Numbered from the stretch's first letter, positions 10,478-19,638 are shown. The stretch: 64,000 bases of DNA from Exiguobacterium oxidotolerans JCM 12280 (GCF_000702625.1 NZ_JNIS01000001.1:1715001-1779000); one strand, 5' to 3'. Notes: generated by a model not told the origin, from the letters alone. Translations and numbers: made by a program.

Positions 10478-12274
10478 ATGTGCGGAATCGTAGGTATGAT
10501 CGGAGAAGTTAACACGAAAGAAATTTTACTAAAGGGTCTCGAAAAACTCGAGTACCGCGGTTATGACTCGGCAGGTCTTGCGTTCGTCAATGACGGCGTT
10601 CAGGTTCATAAAGAAGTCGGTCGCATCGCTGCGCTACGCGAAGTCGTCCCTGCAGATGCAGATGGTACAGTAGGAATCGGTCACACACGTTGGGCAACAC
10701 ACGGCGTACCAAGTGTTCCGAACGCCCACCCACACCAAAGTGCATCATCACGCTTCACACTCGTGCATAACGGTGTCATCGAAAACGATGAGCAGTTAAA
10801 AGCAGAACTCACTGTCGATTTACTCAGCGACACGGATACAGAAGTCATCGTTCAGATGATTGAAAAGAACTTTGACGCAACAGGTGATGTCACGGAAGCT
10901 TTCCGTCAAACACTTCGTATGCTCCACGGTTCGTATGCGCTCGCATTGATCGATGCAGAAAACCCAGACGTTCTTTATATCGCAAAAAATAAATCACCGC
11001 TTCTCGTTGGTCTTGGAGACGGTACGTTCAACGTCGTTGCGTCTGACGCAATGGCCATGCTTCAAGTAACGGATCAGTTCGTTGAGTTACATGACGGCGA
11101 AATGATCATCTTGACGCGTGACAGTGTCACAATCCAAGATTTAGACGGAAACGTCCAAGAGCGTGAAGCATATACAGCTGAAATCGATGCATCTGATATC
11201 GAAAAAGGCACATACGCGCACTACATGCTCAAAGAAATGGATGAGCAACCAGCCGTCATCCGGAACATCGTTCAGAAATACCAAAACGAAGCTGGCGACA
11301 TCACACTCGATCAATCGGTTCGTGATTTAGTCCTCGGTCGTGACCGTGTCTATATCATTGGTTGCGGAACAAGCTACCATGCCGGTTTGATTGGGAAACA
11401 ATTGATTGAACAAATCGCTGGGATTCCGGCAGAGGTTCACATCTCGTCTGAATTCGGCTACAACATGCCACTTTTGACAGAGAAACCACTCTTCCTCTTC
11501 CTTTCACAATCAGGTGAAACAGCGGATAGCCGTGCCGTTCTCGTCGAAGCGAAAAAACTCGGTCACCCGGCATTGACGGTCACGAACGTCGCGGGATCAA
11601 CACTTTCACGTGAAGCAAACGCAACACTCTTGTTGCATGCCGGTCCTGAAATCGCAGTTGCCTCAACAAAAGCATACACAGCGCAAATCGCTGTTCTCGC
11701 AGTCCTTGCGTTTGACCTGGCTCAAGCAAAAGGCGTCGATGTTAACTTCGATCTTATGAAAGAACTCGGTAAAATTTCAAGCGCAATGGAATCCGTCATG
11801 TCACAAAAAGAACGGTTCCAGGAAATCGCTGCAGAATACTTGTCTGAATCACGCAATGCGTTCTTCATCGGTCGCGGTCAAGATGCGTATGTCGGAATGG
11901 AAGGGGCACTCAAGCTCAAAGAAATTTCGTACATCCAAGCAGAAGGTTACGCTGGCGGCGAATTGAAACACGGTCCAATCGCTTTGATTGAAGACAACAC
12001 ACCAGTCATCGCCCTCGTGACACAACCGCACGTTCACCTCAACAACCGAGGCAACGTCAAGGAAGTCGTCGCACGTGGCGCGAACGCATGTGTCATCGCT
12101 TCAGAAGGTCTCGAATTGCCGACAGATGCATTCGTCATCCCGTCAGTCGAGCCGCTCTTGTCACCATTACTTTCAGTCTTACCACTTCAGTTGATCTCGT
12201 ACTACGCGGCACTCGGTCGTGATTGCGACGTCGACAAACCACGTAACTTGGCGAAGTCAGTAACGGTTGAGTAA
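10478..12274 (+). CDS. glmS: Glutamine-fructose-6-phosphate aminotransferase (isomerizing)
   Basis: Makes glucosamine-6-phosphate from fructose-6-phosphate and glutamine, the entry step to UDP-GlcNAc. The 598-residue protein starts MCGIVG, so Cys2 becomes the N-terminal nucleophile of the glutaminase domain (1 to about 235) once Met1 is removed. Two SIS sugar-isomerase domains follow (GCGTSYHAG and SQSGETADS in the first, GRGQDAY and [10 protein letters not shown] in the second). The end [13 protein letters not shown] is typical. GGGAGAG precedes the ATG. Expression is governed by the upstream ribozyme. Confidence 0.96.
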   Translation: MCGIVGMIGEVNTKEILLKGLEKLEYRGYDSAGLAFVNDGVQVHKEVGRIAALREVVPADADGTVGIGHTRWATHGVPSVPNAHPHQSASSRFTLVHNGVIENDEQLKAELTVDLLSDTDTEVIVQMIEKNFDATGDVTEAFRQTLRMLHGSYALALIDAENPDVLYIAKNKSPLLVGLGDGTFNVVASDAMAMLQVTDQFVELHDGEMIILTRDSVTIQDLDGNVQEREAYTAEIDASDIEKGTYAHYMLKEMDEQPAVIRNIVQKYQNEAGDITLDQSVRDLVLGRDRVYIIGCGTSYHAGLIGKQLIEQIAGIPAEVHISSEFGYNMPLLTEKPLFLFLSQSGETADSRAVLVEAKKLGHPALTVTNVAGSTLSREANATLLLHAGPEIAVASTKAYTAQIAVLAVLAFDLAQAKGVDVNFDLMKELGKISSAMESVMSQKERFQEIAAEYLSESRNAFFIGRGQDAYVGMEGALKLKEISYIQAEGYAGGELKHGPIALIEDNTPVIALVTQPHVHLNNRGNVKEVVARGANACVIASEGLELPTDAFVIPSVEPLLSPLLSVLPLQLISYYAALGRDCDVDKPRNLAKSVTVE

Positions 12275-12311
12275 AACAGTTCATCCGTGTAAAGAAATCA
12301 AAATGATTTTT

Positions 12312-12351
12312 AAAGACCCTTTAGACGAATTTCGTCCAAAGGGTCTTTTTT
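12312..12351 (+). terminator. Terminator after glmS
   Basis: Stem AAAGACCCTTT...AAAGGGTCTTT enclosing GACG / CGTC, then a T run. Confidence 0.88.
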
Positions 12352-12360
12352 GGGTATAAA

Positions 12361-12406
12361 AATAAAATCTATCTAATCACGGGAATAGAACGCCCGTCAT
12401 CAGATT
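12361..12406 (-). terminator. Terminator of the gene at 12410-13672
   Basis: Read on the minus strand, TCTGATGACGGG pairs with CCCGTGATTAGA (two mismatches) and is followed by an AT-rich, T-heavy tract. Confidence 0.6.
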
Positions 12407-12409
12407 GGC

Positions 12410-13672
12410 TTATTTTAATCGATGAATCGCATGAATACCGCCGTTCCCATCAAAATCTACGCTCAAATCCACGGGTTCGGGAATCGAGTTGTAATCCTGT
12501 CCTTTCAGTTGATCGATGTGCTCGGTAACAATTAATTTATTAGAACGTATTTTTTCCTGATGATAGGTTAGCTGTTTATCGATATTTTCTTTTTTACTGG
12601 TGATTGTTTTATTTCTTCTGAAAGTTGCATCAAGACTGATATGTTTATCACTTAATATTTTTTCAAATTCGTCATGGTACTCGGTAAGTTGCTGGTGATA
12701 TTTTTCGATATCCGATAACCGCATCGCATTTGTCTGTGAATCCTGATTCCAGTCATTCATGATTTTTAAGCAAATCGACATGACTTCTAAGTTTCCGTAT
12801 CCAATCAGTATAGTTTGCTCAAATGATGCGGCAAGTTCTTTTATCTCATCAACCGTTTTATCCAATTTGAATGTTGTCTTTTCTTCAATGTCGTTTGCAC
12901 GTCTGACTAAAAAATCCAACTCGGGTAAAATCGACTCCAGCTCTTGATAAGAGATGACTGCCATGTCTTCTAATTTTACCGAATATCGTTCTTCTTCATC
13001 AGGAATACTCGGCAGAATCGAAAGCAGATAGCGAATATGACCTTTGATGATGCCTGCTTTATCATTTTTGGATTGACGAATTAGTGTATCGACCTTTTGA
13101 TTCAAAGATGTAAGTTGTTGATTAATCCGGTCCAAGTGTTCTTGGGCAGTGACCATAGTTGCGACTCCAAGAGCTAAATTCGCCAGTTGAGCGGGATTGA
13201 TTTTTTTAATATCTTGAATTTCGAACTTTCCGTGATGTCTGATTCTATGTTGATGATCAACGGCAAGTGCTCTAAATTGATCCACCGATCCCTTTGCCTT
13301 CATAATTCGTAATTCACCGGATGTCAGCTTGGCAAGAGCTTCTTCACTGAATTTTATGATGATTCTCTGTTCTTTTTGGATGAGATTTTTAGCGTGTGGC
13401 GAAAGTTTAATAATATTACTGACCTGGTCTTTTAGACCTTTTGTTGCGATTATTGGTTCGGAACGATGATACGAGGTCGTATCAGTTAAGGAATACGACT
13501 CAATTTCCCAGGGCAGTTCATCGGTATGAAGTTCCTGAACGGTTGTTTGCGAAGTAATGGGTGGAAGCACTGAATCCGTTACAGCTTCATAACGACTGAA
13601 TTTACGAAAAAGCAAATAACTCAAGAAAAGTAATATGATAATTACAGCTATGATTCCTAAAGCGTTGTCCAT
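12410..13672 (-). CDS. Membrane-anchored coiled-coil protein of unknown function
   Basis: I do not recognise the family. The 420-residue protein begins with one strong membrane segment (about 4-22, LGIIAVIIILLFLSYLLF) and a short basic stretch, then a mostly charged helical cytoplasmic part. A hydrophobic patch near the middle (LANLALGVATMVTAQEHL) is followed by heptad-like helices (INQQLTSLNQKVDTLIRQ and several in the C-terminal half) that suggest coiled coils. The open frame extends upstream to 13861 but that part is antisense to the next gene; ATG 13672 with AAAGGCGG upstream is chosen. It is clearly more AT-rich than its neighbours and reads opposite to them, which suggests separate acquisition. 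Confidence 0.7.
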   Translation of the reverse strand: MDNALGIIAVIIILLFLSYLLFRKFSRYEAVTDSVLPPITSQTTVQELHTDELPWEIESYSLTDTTSYHRSEPIIATKGLKDQVSNIIKLSPHAKNLIQKEQRIIIKFSEEALAKLTSGELRIMKAKGSVDQFRALAVDHQHRIRHHGKFEIQDIKKINPAQLANLALGVATMVTAQEHLDRINQQLTSLNQKVDTLIRQSKNDKAGIIKGHIRYLLSILPSIPDEEERYSVKLEDMAVISYQELESILPELDFLVRRANDIEEKTTFKLDKTVDEIKELAASFEQTILIGYGNLEVMSICLKIMNDWNQDSQTNAMRLSDIEKYHQQLTEYHDEFEKILSDKHISLDATFRRNKTITSKKENIDKQLTYHQEKIRSNKLIVTEHIDQLKGQDYNSIPEPVDLSVDFDGNGGIHAIHRLK

Positions 13673-13791
13673 GCTAAGCCGCCTTTCATCAATAGTTTGA
13701 ATGTAACCTGTAAATATATAGTAACTCATTCTGTCATTAAAGTGATAAGTTGATAAAAGACAGAAACGATGTATGGAGGAGGAAACAATAC

Positions 13792-14364
13792 GTGAACAGA
13801 AAATGGAACTTGGCAGACGCGTTTCCGCAATCTTGTACGGATGATGTTCGAGTCGTGGCACGCCTTTTACCGCGCCGGCTCTTTGGAACAGTGACCTGGG
13901 GAACGATTGATGTCACGTTTTTCGGGGAATCATTGATTCTTCCATCCCGGCTGTACTTAAATGAAGTAAAAGAAGAAAAAATTCAAACCCTGACGGAGCG
14001 TCAACGGTGGATACTGTACTGCATGTACACCCGTCATCATGACGGATATATCCGTGAAAAGTATGTTCACCGGCTGGAACAGAAACAGGCAAAAACAGAT
14101 TGGGTACTGCTGTATTTAATTGAATTGAGCGGGGAATACGTCCGTGAGATTCTCGAACGGATCGAACCGATGTTACAGACCTGGTCCGAAGAACAGCTGA
14201 GAACTTTTGCCGCAGCAAATGAGCGTTATCTGCAACGAATTGAACGACGCATCATCAGCTATTGGGATTTGCATCAACGGACCGCTTATCCCGTGTTATG
14301 GAATTCCGATTACGTCGGCTTTCGGATTGCGCAGTGTTATCGGTCATCCCGTGCCCATTCTTGA
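13792..14364 (+). CDS. Conserved-looking protein of unknown function
   Basis: A 190-residue soluble protein, not recognised. It is rich in Arg, Trp and Tyr, with a likely beta-rich N-terminal part (RRLFGTVTWGTIDVTFFGESLIL) and a helical C-terminal part (LLYLIELSGEYVREILERI, LRTFAAANERYLQRIERRIISYWD). The frame opens at 13750, but GTG 13792 lies 9 bases after the strong GGAGGAGG at 13775-13782 and is chosen. It is divergent from the coiled-coil gene with about 120 bases between start codons. No membrane segment or signal peptide. Confidence 0.7.
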   Translation: MNRKWNLADAFPQSCTDDVRVVARLLPRRLFGTVTWGTIDVTFFGESLILPSRLYLNEVKEEKIQTLTERQRWILYCMYTRHHDGYIREKYVHRLEQKQAKTDWVLLYLIELSGEYVREILERIEPMLQTWSEEQLRTFAAANERYLQRIERRIISYWDLHQRTAYPVLWNSDYVGFRIAQCYRSSRAHS

Positions 14365-14391
14365 AACAGACGGCCGCGTTACGGTAGGCTG

Positions 14392-14418
14392 AACACGTAG
14401 TTTAAACACGTAGTTTAA
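14392..14418. repeat. 13-bp tandem duplication upstream of the SDR gene
   Basis: AACACGTAGTTTA occurs twice without a gap (14392-14404, 14405-14417), just upstream of the ribosome binding site. Possibly a slippage duplication or paired binding sites. Confidence 0.7.
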
Positions 14419-14438
14419 ATCAGAAGGGGGATAAACAG

Positions 14439-15038
14439 ATGAGAATTTTAGTAGTCGGAGCGAGCGGGACAATCGGACAAGCTGTCATCGCGCAATTAGG
14501 GGAGCAGCATGAAATTATCCGGGCCGGACGGACAGGTGTGGACGTTCAAGTCGACATCACGTCGGAAGCCAGTATCCGTTCGATGTACGAAGCGGTTGGT
14601 CCGATCGATGCCGTCGTCAGTGCGACCGGCGGGGCACATTTCGGACCATTGACGGATTTGACACCGGCGTTAAACCAAATCGGAATCGATAGTAAGTTGA
14701 AGGGGCAGGTCAATCTCGTCCTGCTTGGTTTGGACACGGTTCGGGACGGGGGGAGCTTTACATTGACGACCGGTATCATGATGGACGATCCGATTCGCCA
14801 AGGCGCGTCAGCGGCCCTTGCAAACGGTGGTGTCAAAGCGTTTGTCCATGCCGCGGCGATTGAGATGCCGCGTGGTATTCGGATCAACAGTGTCAGTCCA
14901 AACGTTTTGATTGAGTCGCTCGACAAGTATGGACCATTTTTCCGTGGATTTGAAGCTGTTCCGGCATCGCGTGTCGCGACAGCATTTGAGAAAAGCGTCG
15001 AAGGGGCACAGACCGGACAAAACTACGAAGTCTATTGA
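14439..15038 (+). CDS. Short-chain dehydrogenase/reductase
   Basis: Compact 199-residue Rossmann-fold oxidoreductase. The N-terminal VVGASGTIGQAV (5-16) is the nucleotide-binding glycine motif, GRTGVDVQVDIT follows the second strand, and SATGGAHFG occupies the usual NAG position. The expected YxxxK is replaced: the segment around GASAALANGGVKAFVHAAAIEMP keeps a Lys but not a clear Tyr, as in a subgroup of small SDRs. INSVSPNVLIESL matches the region after the active site. Substrate cannot be told. AGAAGGGGG precedes the ATG. Confidence 0.85.
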   Translation: MRILVVGASGTIGQAVIAQLGEQHEIIRAGRTGVDVQVDITSEASIRSMYEAVGPIDAVVSATGGAHFGPLTDLTPALNQIGIDSKLKGQVNLVLLGLDTVRDGGSFTLTTGIMMDDPIRQGASAALANGGVKAFVHAAAIEMPRGIRINSVSPNVLIESLDKYGPFFRGFEAVPASRVATAFEKSVEGAQTGQNYEVY

Positions 15039-15045
15039 ATCCAAC

Positions 15046-15081
15046 AAGACCGTTCACTTGTATCAAGTGGACGGTCTATTT
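15046..15081 (+). terminator. Hairpin after the SDR gene
   Basis: AGACCGTTCACTTG pairs with CAAGTGGACGGTCT (one G-T pair) across a three-base loop. The T tract is short (ATTTGT), so termination strength is uncertain. It may also serve the convergent small ORF. Confidence 0.6.
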
Positions 15082-15082
15082 G

Positions 15083-15265
15083 TCAGCTCATCATTGACTG
15101 GATGTAGAAGAAGCTTAACAGAACAAGTGAAATCAGCAGTCAGACGAAGAAATTACGGATGAAGATCCGTCGCGTGACACGACGATTCATGATCATCTTA
15201 TCGAGAAACAGATTAACAGCTAAGACAATTACGAAAATCACGAAAAAGAGTGGCAATAGGTCCAT
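15083..15265 (-). pseudogene. Small two-helix membrane protein split by one in-frame TGA
   Basis: Minus-strand frame from ATG 15265 with AAAGGA eight bases upstream. It codes for 41 residues beginning MDLLPLFFVIFVIVLAVNLF, one membrane helix and a basic loop, and stops at TGA 15140-15142. The same frame then continues for 18 residues (LLISLVLLSFFYIQSMMS), a second hydrophobic helix, and ends at TGA 15083-15085. One base change in the TGA (for instance to TGG, Trp) would give a normal 60-residue protein. It is either a recent nonsense mutation, a sequencing error, or readthrough of a TGA followed by C. Confidence 0.65.
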
Positions 15266-15401
15266 ATGTAACATCCTTTCTATCGTTGTATTTAACGCAT
15301 CGGATTAAAGAAAGTTTCACAAAAGTTGGAAATTCATCAGAAAAACAGGACTTCTTGCGGATAGTATGGAAGAGTGAAGCAAACAAAGGGGGCAGAGGAC
15401 G

Positions 15402-15962
15402 ATGCGACAAGCGGTACTCGTCATTGATTTTCAGCAAGATCTTGTCGAAGGGACACCCGAAGAATCCGGTGTTTATGCGAAAGATGCCGTCAGTCAGGTC
15501 ATCAATCAAGTCGTACAAGAAGCCTGCGATCAAAATCATGCCGTCGTCTTCATCCGGGATCTTGATGTCGCGGACGGAAACGGACCGGGGTTTGCGGTGC
15601 ATCCCTCGATTCATGTTCCGGCTGAAGCAGTCACGTTTGATAAAGCGGCAACCAATTCGTTTCACGGCACGCCATTGCTTGAGTACCTGAAAGAACGACA
15701 AATCGAACATGTCGTCATCCTCGGCTGTAAGACGGAACACTGTATCGACACGGCTGTCCGCAGCGCAACCGTCAACGGATTTGATGTGACACTCGTTGCT
15801 GACGGACATACGACGAACGGCTCCGATGTCTTATCGGCGGAGTTGATGATTGCCCATCACAACCAAGTCTTGCACGGACATTATAACGTCGAGCACTTTG
15901 CAGTTGTCCGTCCTTCGACGGAGAAGTTGTTTGAACCGATCCATGATCAGTACAGAACATAA
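15402..15962 (+). CDS. Isochorismatase-like cysteine hydrolase
   Basis: 186-residue member of the isochorismatase/nicotinamidase fold. The catalytic triad is visible: Asp9 (LVIDFQQDL), Lys81 (FDKAATNSF) and Cys114 (GCKTEHCIDTAVRSA). The cis-peptide region before the Cys (VILGCKTEHC) and the following TVNGFDVTLVADG are typical. Such enzymes hydrolyse amides or related bonds; the substrate cannot be told, and the metal-binding histidines of true nicotinamidases are not evident. It starts an apparent operon with a 39-residue ORF and the kinase-like gene that follow closely. Confidence 0.88.
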   Translation: MRQAVLVIDFQQDLVEGTPEESGVYAKDAVSQVINQVVQEACDQNHAVVFIRDLDVADGNGPGFAVHPSIHVPAEAVTFDKAATNSFHGTPLLEYLKERQIEHVVILGCKTEHCIDTAVRSATVNGFDVTLVADGHTTNGSDVLSAELMIAHHNQVLHGHYNVEHFAVVRPSTEKLFEPIHDQYRT

Positions 15963-15974
15963 AGGAGTGAAGGT

Positions 15975-16094
15975 ATGATTGAATTGCGAAAGATAAAGAA
16001 CACTGCTTATTTAACCTATCAGATTCTTGTCACAGCGACAATTGATGGACTGCTAGTTGAAATATTTGAAAAAAGATTGGGGGATGTATCATGA
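15975..16094 (+). CDS. 39-residue small ORF coupled to the downstream kinase gene
   Basis: A short frame begins MIELRKIKNTAYLTYQILV and ends at a TGA that overlaps the next start codon (ATGA). It has a strong AAAGGAG at correct spacing, only 12 bases after the preceding stop. The middle is moderately hydrophobic (AYLTYQILVTATIDGLLVEIF). It may be a genuine small protein or a translational coupler; no family recognised. Confidence 0.5.
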   Translation: MIELRKIKNTAYLTYQILVTATIDGLLVEIFEKRLGDVS

Positions 16095-16987
16095 CGAGGG
16101 AAGAGTGGATTCGAACGTTTGACCTTGATGTCGCAGAGATTTTTTCCGTCACCGATTCATACAGCTCAGACGTTGACCGACTAGTACTGCGCGACGGACG
16201 GACTGTCTTTTTAAAGCGACCGTATACGGCAGACAAATGGTACCGGGAACACGGCTGGTTGACGTATTTAGCCAGTCGTGTCGCTGTACCGAAGATTCTC
16301 ATGGCGGCGCGACCAACCGAACAGACGACGGGTGCGTTTGTGCTCGAAGCACTTGCAGGTGAAACGATTGAGACGGTCACATCGGCGCTCGCCTCGCAAA
16401 TCGGACAATTGCATGCAACACTCCATACATGTACCCGTGAGGCGTACGGCGATTTTGCCGAGGACGGCTTTACCGCGTTTACCTCACAGGACTGGCGTGT
16501 TTTTCGAAATGCAAAGATGACCTCATTCGAGCCGGCGATTCGTCAGGTTTTGTCACCTGCACTCTATCAAGCCGCCTTTACAGAATTAAAGCGGCGTGAA
16601 CGTGAGTTACCGGAGCCCTCTCGACCTGTCGCCGTCCATTTGGACTTCCGCCTGGGTAACTTGCTCGCAGACGGGGGGAACCTCACTGGATTGATTGACT
16701 TTGAAACCTCACGTTTCGGAGCGACGGAGATTGATTTCACAAAACTTGACCGGGATGTCTTCCAAGGCGGACCAGAGTTATTTGCAGCCTATCAAGACGG
16801 ATATGGACAAATCCGTAGACCGGAACCGATTGAAGTCTACTTGCCATATTACCGTCTGTTTGAAGCGCTGACGGGAATCGGCTGGTGTGTCCAGCGCGGA
16901 CTGGACCGTCATCAGCTATTTTTCGATAAAAATCTTGCCCGTGTACTAATCGAGTTGGAACGGACGAGCATATTCGAAGAACGTTAA
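16091..16987 (+). CDS. Aminoglycoside phosphotransferase-family kinase
   Basis: 298-residue APH/ChoK-fold protein. The catalytic-loop motif is VHLDFRLGNLL (normally HGDLHxxN), so the position after His is Leu, and the metal-binding motif is GLIDFETSRFG. An N-terminal nucleotide-binding lobe contains LKRPYTADKW with the likely ATP-contacting Lys. Family members phosphorylate small-molecule hydroxyls such as aminoglycosides, choline or homoserine; nothing here fixes the substrate, so resistance should not be assumed. It is translationally coupled to the 39-residue ORF. Confidence 0.82.
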   Translation: MTREEWIRTFDLDVAEIFSVTDSYSSDVDRLVLRDGRTVFLKRPYTADKWYREHGWLTYLASRVAVPKILMAARPTEQTTGAFVLEALAGETIETVTSALASQIGQLHATLHTCTREAYGDFAEDGFTAFTSQDWRVFRNAKMTSFEPAIRQVLSPALYQAAFTELKRRERELPEPSRPVAVHLDFRLGNLLADGGNLTGLIDFETSRFGATEIDFTKLDRDVFQGGPELFAAYQDGYGQIRRPEPIEVYLPYYRLFEALTGIGWCVQRGLDRHQLFFDKNLARVLIELERTSIFEER

Positions 16988-17054
16988 AAGACGTCGTTTC
17001 ACGAGCGAACCGCTATACTTGTGGAAATGAAGCAAGTAGAGGGGGATGTATCAG

Positions 17055-18062
17055 ATGGAACAACCGAAACGGATTGGGATTATCGGTGGCGGCCTCGCGG
17101 GGACGTTCGCTGCCCGTCAATTACAAGTCGAGGGATACGAGGTCGAGATCATCGAAAAAAGCCAAAGTGTCGGGGGACGCATGGCGACACGACGAATCGA
17201 TCGGGGAACGGCGGACCACGGAGCTGTCTTTTTTACCGTCCGGACGGATGAACTGGCGCAAGAAGTGGACGAATGGCTCGAACGCGGATTAATCCGGAAA
17301 TGGTTCGGCGATGATTTTCCACGGTATATCGCAATCAACGGGATGAATCAACTCGTTCAGTCGATTGCACGCGGAATTCCGGTCCACTTGAATGAACAGG
17401 TCGGACGGATTGAAGCGGACGCAACCACGCTCCGGACGATTGCAGATAGCCAGACACGAGTCTATGACGCGATGCTCGTGACAGCACCGGTCCCGCAAGC
17501 CTATGACTTACTGCAAGCGTCCGGGCTGACGCTGGACGCAACTGATCACGCAGCGTTAGGTCGCGTCACGTTCGAACCGACATTCGTCGGCCTGTTTGAA
17601 TTGAAAGAACCGCTCGAAATTGGGGAGGTCGGTCTGGCGGACGAAGGGCTTGTTCCCGGGATGTTGAAGCTTGTCAATAATGCAGAAAAAGAGATTTCAG
17701 CGACACCATTACTGAGTGTCTACATGACGGGTGAATGGAGTGAATCCTGGTATGAAAAAGGAGAAGCAATGACGCTTGCTGAAATCGAACGGCTGCTGCA
17801 AGCGCAACTCGGCCCCATCGAACTCGTTTCCCGTCAGTTGAAACGATGGCGCTACGCCCAGGCACGCGATGTGTTTAACACGCCGTTCCTCAAACTGAAT
17901 CATCACCCGCTGTGGCTCGCCGGCGATGCCTTCCTTGAAGCGGATGATGCCTCGGGACGGACACGGGTTGAGAGTGCCGTCATATCCGGTCTTCGTGTTG
18001 CAGCGACCATCGATGCGCATTTCAAACAGCTGGTTTCAGTCTCGACTCCACCAAAAAAATAA
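17055..18062 (+). CDS. Renalase-like FAD/NAD(P)-binding oxidoreductase
   Basis: About 335 residues. The N-terminal dinucleotide-binding motif GIIGGGLAGTFAARQL and the E at the end of the second strand (VEIIEK) are followed by the flavin motif GGRMATRR and DHGAVFFT, a combination seen in renalase and related amine oxidase-like proteins. The C-terminal FAD contact LAGDAF is present. The frame also opens at ATG 17046, but GAGGGGG fits ATG 17055 better. In bacteria, renalases repair misreduced nicotinamide dinucleotides; that role is a family inference here. Confidence 0.83.
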   Translation: MEQPKRIGIIGGGLAGTFAARQLQVEGYEVEIIEKSQSVGGRMATRRIDRGTADHGAVFFTVRTDELAQEVDEWLERGLIRKWFGDDFPRYIAINGMNQLVQSIARGIPVHLNEQVGRIEADATTLRTIADSQTRVYDAMLVTAPVPQAYDLLQASGLTLDATDHAALGRVTFEPTFVGLFELKEPLEIGEVGLADEGLVPGMLKLVNNAEKEISATPLLSVYMTGEWSESWYEKGEAMTLAEIERLLQAQLGPIELVSRQLKRWRYAQARDVFNTPFLKLNHHPLWLAGDAFLEADDASGRTRVESAVISGLRVAATIDAHFKQLVSVSTPPKK

Positions 18063-18105
18063 GTAATGGAGTGACTAGTACTGAAAGTTAAGTTCATTTG
18101 AACGG

Positions 18106-18131
18106 GTTTTCCGAAGTCCTTCGCAGGGTAT
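18106..18131 (+). promoter_or_regulatory. Sigma-B-type promoter upstream of PPK2
   Basis: GTTTTC (18106-18111), 14-base spacer, GGGTAT (18126-18131). This resembles the general-stress sigma-B consensus GTTTAA-N12-15-GGGTAT with two mismatches in the -35. It lies 38 bases upstream of the ATG. Confidence 0.6.
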
Positions 18132-18168
18132 TCTTTTGAGAGTGAGCGAAAGTTAGAGGAGGATTCAA

Positions 18169-19020
18169 ATGGACATCAAAAAATATCAAGTTACTCCGGA
18201 TGCGAACGTCAGTTTAGCTGATTACCAAACATCTGATCCGGACCGGATTTCTGAAGAACAATTACTCAAGACATATATTCCAGAGAGCGTTGAAGAATTG
18301 AAAGAGCTGCACTGGCGGCTTCATGCAGAAGAAAAACACGGTATTCTTGTCGTCCTGCAGGCGATTGATGCCGGTGGGAAAGATGAAGCGATCAGCTATA
18401 TCTTTTCAAATCTGAATGCTCAGGGCTTGAAGACGATTTCCGTCAAGAAACCGTCAGAAGAAGAACAAAAACACGATTTTCTATGGCGGATTCATGACGG
18501 GTTGCCGGCCAAAGGCGAAGTCGGGATTTTAAATCGCTCGTATTATGAAGATGTCATCGCACCGCGTATTCATAACCTGCTTGAGGAGGAAGAGCTACCG
18601 GACAATCAAGACGTTTGGCAGATGCGCTACCGGCAAATCAATGACTTCGAGCGGTACCTGGTCGAGAACGGAATCCGTGTCGTCAAATTTCTCTTTAATG
18701 TTTCGAAGGACAAACAAAAGGAACGGTTGCTCGAACGGATGAAAGATCCGAAAAAGAACTTCGAGTTTTCGTTCAGTGACGTTGAGGAGCGGGAACATTG
18801 GGATGAGTATCAAAACGTATTCGCGGACCTCCTGTCCCATACATCGACGGAATATGCACCGTGGCACATCCTCCCTGCGGACGATGACTGGTTTGCCCGC
18901 TACATCGTGACGGAAGTCATGAACGACGTTTTACGCGATATCGATCCGCAGTTTCCTGAAGTGTCGGACGAGGATCAAGAAAAACTAGATGAAGCAATCA
19001 AAAAGCTGGAAAATGAATAA
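18169..19020 (+). CDS. PPK2-family polyphosphate kinase
   Basis: 283-residue cytoplasmic kinase that transfers phosphate between polyphosphate and nucleotides. The Walker A-like loop is [10 protein letters not shown] (66-75), with Lys71. The Walker B-like region is [11 protein letters not shown], and the lid segment holds [10 protein letters not shown] and [22 protein letters not shown]. This pattern matches single-domain PPK2 enzymes that regenerate ADP/ATP from AMP/ADP with polyphosphate; the class cannot be settled by eye. A stress-type promoter precedes it and a strong terminator follows, so it is probably monocistronic. Confidence 0.9.
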   Translation: MDIKKYQVTPDANVSLADYQTSDPDRISEEQLLKTYIPESVEELKELHWRLHAEEKHGILVVLQAIDAGGKDEAISYIFSNLNAQGLKTISVKKPSEEEQKHDFLWRIHDGLPAKGEVGILNRSYYEDVIAPRIHNLLEEEELPDNQDVWQMRYRQINDFERYLVENGIRVVKFLFNVSKDKQKERLLERMKDPKKNFEFSFSDVEEREHWDEYQNVFADLLSHTSTEYAPWHILPADDDWFARYIVTEVMNDVLRDIDPQFPEVSDEDQEKLDEAIKKLENE

Positions 19021-19022
19021 TC

Positions 19023-19058
19023 AAAACCGGTCATCGTCAGACGATGACCGGTTTTTTA
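19023..19058 (+). terminator. Terminator after PPK2
   Basis: Stem AAACCGGTCATCGTC / GACGATGACCGGTTT is perfect, with a minimal loop, followed by T residues. Confidence 0.9.
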
Positions 19059-19156
19059 TTTTTGGTAGAGAGTTGTTCGGATTTTCGACGTACATTAGCA
19101 TCAGACACGTTATACTAAACAGGGAAGAAACAATGAAAGACTTGGAGGAATCACAC

Positions 19157-19495
19157 ATGACTGAATATCCAAACTGTCCGAACTGTGGATCGAGCTATAC
19201 ATATGAAGACGGAAATCTGTTCGTCTGCCCGGAATGTGGCCATGAGTGGACGCAGGCTGAAGCGGACGTGACAGAGGAGACATCTGTCATCCGTGACGCG
19301 AACGGAAACGAATTGCATGACGGCGACACGATTACGGTCATCAAAGATTTAAAGGTCAAAGGGACATCACTCGTCGTCAAACAAGGAACCCGTGTCAAAG
19401 GAATCCGTCTCGTCGAGGGAGATCATGACATCGATTGCAAGATTGATGGCCTGGGCGCAATGAAGCTGAAATCAGAGTTCGTCAAAAAAATCTGA
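19157..19495 (+). CDS. PhnA/YjdM-family zinc-ribbon protein
   Basis: 112-residue protein with an N-terminal zinc ribbon (Cys7, Cys10, Cys24 and Cys27, as CPNC and CPEC) and a C-terminal beta-barrel domain ([26 protein letters not shown] and [13 protein letters not shown]). This is the complete architecture of the PhnA family. Family names mention alkylphosphonate use, but no phosphonate genes are nearby and the true role is unclear. ATG 19157 with GGAGG upstream is chosen over earlier in-frame starts. Confidence 0.88.
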   Translation: MTEYPNCPNCGSSYTYEDGNLFVCPECGHEWTQAEADVTEETSVIRDANGNELHDGDTITVIKDLKVKGTSLVVKQGTRVKGIRLVEGDHDIDCKIDGLGAMKLKSEFVKKI

Positions 19496-19499
19496 CGAC

Positions 19500-19536
19500 A
19501 AAACCGCCAGTCAATTCGACTTGGCGTTTTTTTTAT
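19500..19536 (+). terminator. Terminator after the PhnA-family gene
   Basis: CGCCAGTC and GACTTGGCG pair with one bulge, followed by eight T. Confidence 0.75.
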
Positions 19537-19638
19537 TTTCGATGAATGAATTTATGTTCAGGACAGATGTCCTTTATCAATCATCCACCATCGTTTTAGG
19601 ATAGGATGAGAGAAGACAATGAAAGGAAGGCGATACAG

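Noticed and set aside
16091..16987. Antibiotic-resistance call for the APH-family gene
   Set aside because: The catalytic loop is atypical and the family phosphorylates many metabolites; no resistance context such as a mobile element is nearby.
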